From: CAXXOK01 sp036759125
GTDB taxonomy: Bacteria; Bacillota; Clostridia; Christensenellales; Aristaeellaceae
Assembly: GCA_036759125.1 (NCBI GenBank)
Contig: DAIOVG010000048.1
Span: forward strand, 1-16,166
Length of the DNA: 16,166 nucleotides
Direction of reading: 5' to 3'
The notes under the pieces: generated by a model
Database searches by the model: none
What the model was told of the DNA's origin: nothing
The model's input: the letters and a program-made list of their open reading frames with translations, nothing else
Shown: piece after piece, positions 14,166 through 16,166 of the stretch
How the letters are laid out: every line of letters starts with the position of its first letter
Numbering within the stretch: the first letter of the stretch is position 1
Program-made: the position numbers and the translations under genes

Positions 14166-14995
14166 CCATTCTGGAAGCCCTGCGGCTGGGAACGGATACC
14201 CTGGCCGAGGTGCCCGACCCGCGTGTGGACGCCGAGCTGCTGCTTGGCGACGCGCTGCATATGCCCCGCATGACACTTGGGTTAAACCCGGCGCAGCCCC
14301 TCACCCCGGCGCAGGAGCAGGCCTATCTGGCGATGCTTCAAAAGCGCAAGGCGCGGGAGCCGCTGCAATATATCCTGGGCACGCAGCACTTCTTCGGTGT
14401 GGAGCTTGTGGTGAACCCCGCCGTGCTGATCCCAAGACCGGAGACCGAAACCCTTTGCGAGCTCGCGCTTGCGCGTCTCAAGCCCCTGCAAAGCCCCGTG
14501 GTGGCGGATATTTGCACAGGCAGCGGGGCGATCGCCATCGCCCTGAAAACCGCCCGCCCGGACGCGAATGTCTGGGCCACCGATCTAAGCCCCGCCGCCC
14601 TGTCGGTTGCGCAGGATAACGCAAAGCGAAACGGGGCCGCCATTACGTTTTTACAAGGAGATCTCATGGAACCGTTACAGGGAAAGACGTTTGACTGTAT
14701 CCTCTCCAACCCGCCCTATATCAAGGCGGGGGATTTGCACGCCCTACAGCCCGAAGTGCGCCGGGAGCCGCGTATGGCGCTGGACGGCGGTCAGGACGGC
14801 CTGACCTTTTACCGCAGGCTCGCCCAGGACGCGCACCGCTGCTTGAAGCGCGGCGGCATACTCTTTGCTGAGCTTGGCGACGGGCAGGCGCAGGCTGTGT
14901 CCGGCTTGTTTGAGGCCTCCGGGTTTACGGGTGTGCGCGTCCATAACGACCTGTTCGGGAAGCCGCGCGTGCTGGAGGCGCTATTGTTTCCGTAG
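14162..14995 (+). CDS. prmC: Peptide chain release factor N5-glutamine methyltransferase PrmC
   Basis: A 277-residue enzyme that transfers a methyl group from SAM to the glutamine of the GGQ motif in release factors. The N-terminal helical domain (about 1-75) includes REPLQYILG. It is followed by the family IPRPETE block (90-96), SAM motif I DICTGSGAIAIAL (116-128), acidic D141 (WATDLS), and the substrate-glutamine-binding NPPY at 183-186. The length is normal. Its start codon overlaps the DUF1385 stop in ATGA, so translation is coupled. Its substrate RF1 is the next gene. Confidence 0.96.
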   Translation: MTILEALRLGTDTLAEVPDPRVDAELLLGDALHMPRMTLGLNPAQPLTPAQEQAYLAMLQKRKAREPLQYILGTQHFFGVELVVNPAVLIPRPETETLCELALARLKPLQSPVVADICTGSGAIAIALKTARPDANVWATDLSPAALSVAQDNAKRNGAAITFLQGDLMEPLQGKTFDCILSNPPYIKAGDLHALQPEVRREPRMALDGGQDGLTFYRRLAQDAHRCLKRGGILFAELGDGQAQAVSGLFEASGFTGVRVHNDLFGKPRVLEALLFP

Positions 14996-15045
14996 CGTAT
15001 CATCGTTGCCAGCCTGATCCCCAAGCAAATTGAAGGAGCACAACG

Positions 15046-16122
15046 ATGTTTGACAAGTTTGATTTTATTGTTGCCCGCCACCAGGAGCTTACCGAGGCGG
15101 TCAGCCAGCCGGATATTGCCGCCGATGCCGAGCGCTACCAGAAGCTGTTGAAGGAGCTTGCCGCCCTCACCCCGCAGGCGGAGGCCTGGCAGGCCTACCA
15201 GGATACCCTGTCCCAGATCAAGGAAGCCAGAGAGATGCTCGATCTCCCCGACATGGCCGATATGGCGGCCGAGGAACTCAAGCGCCTGGACGCGCAAAAG
15301 GAAGAACAGGAAAACGAGCTGCGCGTTCTGCTGATTCCCAAGGACCCCGACGACGACCGCAACGTGGTCATGGAAATCCGCCAGGGCGCGGGCGGGGACG
15401 AGGCGGCGCTGTTTGGCGCGATTTTGCTGCGGATGTACACGCGCTACGCCGAGCGCCACCGCCTGAAGCTGGAGCCTGTCAGCTATAACATGACCGAGCT
15501 TGGCGGCGTGAAGGAAGCGGTTTTCAACATCAAGGGCAAGGGCGCCTACAGCCGCCTGAAGTTTGAAAGCGGCGTGCATCGCGTGCAGCGTGTGCCCTCG
15601 ACCGAGTCCTCCGGCCGCATCCACACCTCCACCTGCACTGTCGCGGTCCTGCCGGAAGCCGAGGATGTGGAAATCAACATTTCCGAACAGGATCTGCGCA
15701 TCGACGTGTACCGCTCCTCCGGCCACGGCGGCCAGTGCGTCAACACCACCGACTCGGCCGTGCGCATCACCCATATCCCCACCGGCCTGGTGGTCACCTG
15801 CCAGGATGAGAAAAGCCAAATCAAAAACCGCGCCAAGGCCATGATGGTGTTAAAATCCCGCCTGTACCAAAAGATGCGCGACGAGAAGGACGCCGCCTAC
15901 GCCGCGCACCGCCGCGGCCAGGTCGGCACGGGCGACCGTTCCGAGCGCGTCCGCACTTATAACTTTCCCCAGGGGCGTGTGACCGACCACCGCTTAAGCG
16001 GGGCCGACGACGCCCGCAAGAACTTCAATATCGACCTGATCACTGACGGTGATCTCGACGAGCTGATCGACGCCCTGACCCTGCAGGATCAGGCCGAAAA
16101 GCTTCAGGAAATCGGAGCGTAA
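15046..16122 (+). CDS. prfA: Peptide chain release factor 1 (RF1)
   Basis: A complete 358-residue release factor that reads UAA and UAG stop codons and triggers peptide release. The catalytic GGQ is at 228-230 in SSGHGGQCVN; Q230 is the PrmC target. The codon-recognition loop is PST at 184-186 (VQRVPSTESSGRIHTS), a variant of the PxT motif that marks RF1 rather than RF2 (SPF). RQGAGGDEA (112-120) is also typical. AAGGAG lies 7 bases before the ATG. It follows prmC by 50 bases, and no terminator is visible in that gap, so they are probably co-transcribed. Confidence 0.98.
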   Translation: MFDKFDFIVARHQELTEAVSQPDIAADAERYQKLLKELAALTPQAEAWQAYQDTLSQIKEAREMLDLPDMADMAAEELKRLDAQKEEQENELRVLLIPKDPDDDRNVVMEIRQGAGGDEAALFGAILLRMYTRYAERHRLKLEPVSYNMTELGGVKEAVFNIKGKGAYSRLKFESGVHRVQRVPSTESSGRIHTSTCTVAVLPEAEDVEINISEQDLRIDVYRSSGHGGQCVNTTDSAVRITHIPTGLVVTCQDEKSQIKNRAKAMMVLKSRLYQKMRDEKDAAYAAHRRGQVGTGDRSERVRTYNFPQGRVTDHRLSGADDARKNFNIDLITDGDLDELIDALTLQDQAEKLQEIGA

Positions 16123-16124
16123 GC

Positions 16125-16166
16125 GTGCATACCCGCATCAGCCCGCCGACCGACAGTGAAATCCGC
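16125..16166 (+). CDS. Probable start of threonylcarbamoyladenylate synthase (partial, cut by right edge)
   Basis: Fourteen codons from GTG at 16125 to the window end. GGAG lies 7 bases upstream, inside the last codons of prfA. The peptide, (M)HTRISPPTDSEIR, resembles the short lead-in of TsaC/YwlC/Sua5 proteins before their VAFPTET motif, and ywlC commonly follows prfA in Firmicutes. The diagnostic region is outside the window, so this rests on context and the SD. Confidence 0.42.
   Translation, partial: MHTRISPPTDSEIR

Noticed and set aside
14809..15819. Minus-strand open frame of 336 codons
   Set aside because: It is antisense to prmC and prfA, both certain genes.
1..16166. CRISPR array, insertion sequence, prophage, defence island, tRNA or rRNA
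   Set aside because: No spaced direct repeats, transposase or integrase motifs, tRNA-like cloverleaf or rRNA sequence were found. The genes are mostly housekeeping or metabolic, with even composition by eye.

Overview
The window is dense, GC-rich bacterial chromosome with short intergenic gaps, strong AGGAGG-type ribosome binding sites, ATG/GTG/TTG starts and Firmicutes-type promoters. The gene set (YesL/DUF624-like membrane protein, redox chaperone Hsp33, the DUF1385-prmC-prfA cluster, a GpsA-like dehydrogenase, a cellobiose 2-epimerase) points to a high-GC anaerobic member of the Clostridia (Bacillota), plausibly from gut or rumen. The assignment to Clostridia is inference from gene content; no 16S or other taxonomic marker is present.

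Left block, minus strand (1-6818). Transcription runs right to left: a DUF362 protein with its own promoter, then a probable operon of YesL-like membrane protein, SAM methyltransferase, Hsp33 (hslO), a HEAT-like protein of unknown function, an HD-domain phosphohydrolase, and a zinc-ribbon/membrane-anchored TPR/chitobiase-like protein that runs off the left edge. Several junctions are tightly coupled, with Shine-Dalgarno sequences inside or overlapping the previous gene's end.

Middle block (6819-9251). A divergent promoter region separates the DUF362 gene from a plus-strand HI0933-family flavoprotein. That gene converges on a small GlsB/YeaQ-type membrane protein and the two share an 11-bp hairpin. 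A second divergent region then leads to a low-molecular-weight protein tyrosine phosphatase.

Right block, plus strand (9252-16166). First comes a compact two-gene sugar module: a cellobiose 2-epimerase-like enzyme and a cytoplasmic SGNH/sialate-O-acetylesterase-type esterase. It has a near-consensus promoter (with an inverted repeat in the spacer) and ends in a textbook rho-independent terminator. The best hypothesis is intracellular deacetylation plus epimerisation of plant oligosaccharides such as acetylated beta-manno-oligosaccharides. A translation/housekeeping cluster follows: a divergent GpsA-like dehydrogenase, DUF1385 membrane protein, prmC, prfA, and the first codons of what is probably the tsaC/ywlC (Sua5) gene. 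PrmC methylates the GGQ glutamine of the RF1 encoded just downstream.

No CRISPR array, insertion sequence, phage gene, tRNA, rRNA or recognisable defence system was seen. The most interesting items are the epimerase/esterase module with its operator-like promoter, the unusual zinc-ribbon/TPR/chitobiase-like architecture at the left edge, the divergent GpsA-like protein, and the cysteine-rich DUF362 protein.
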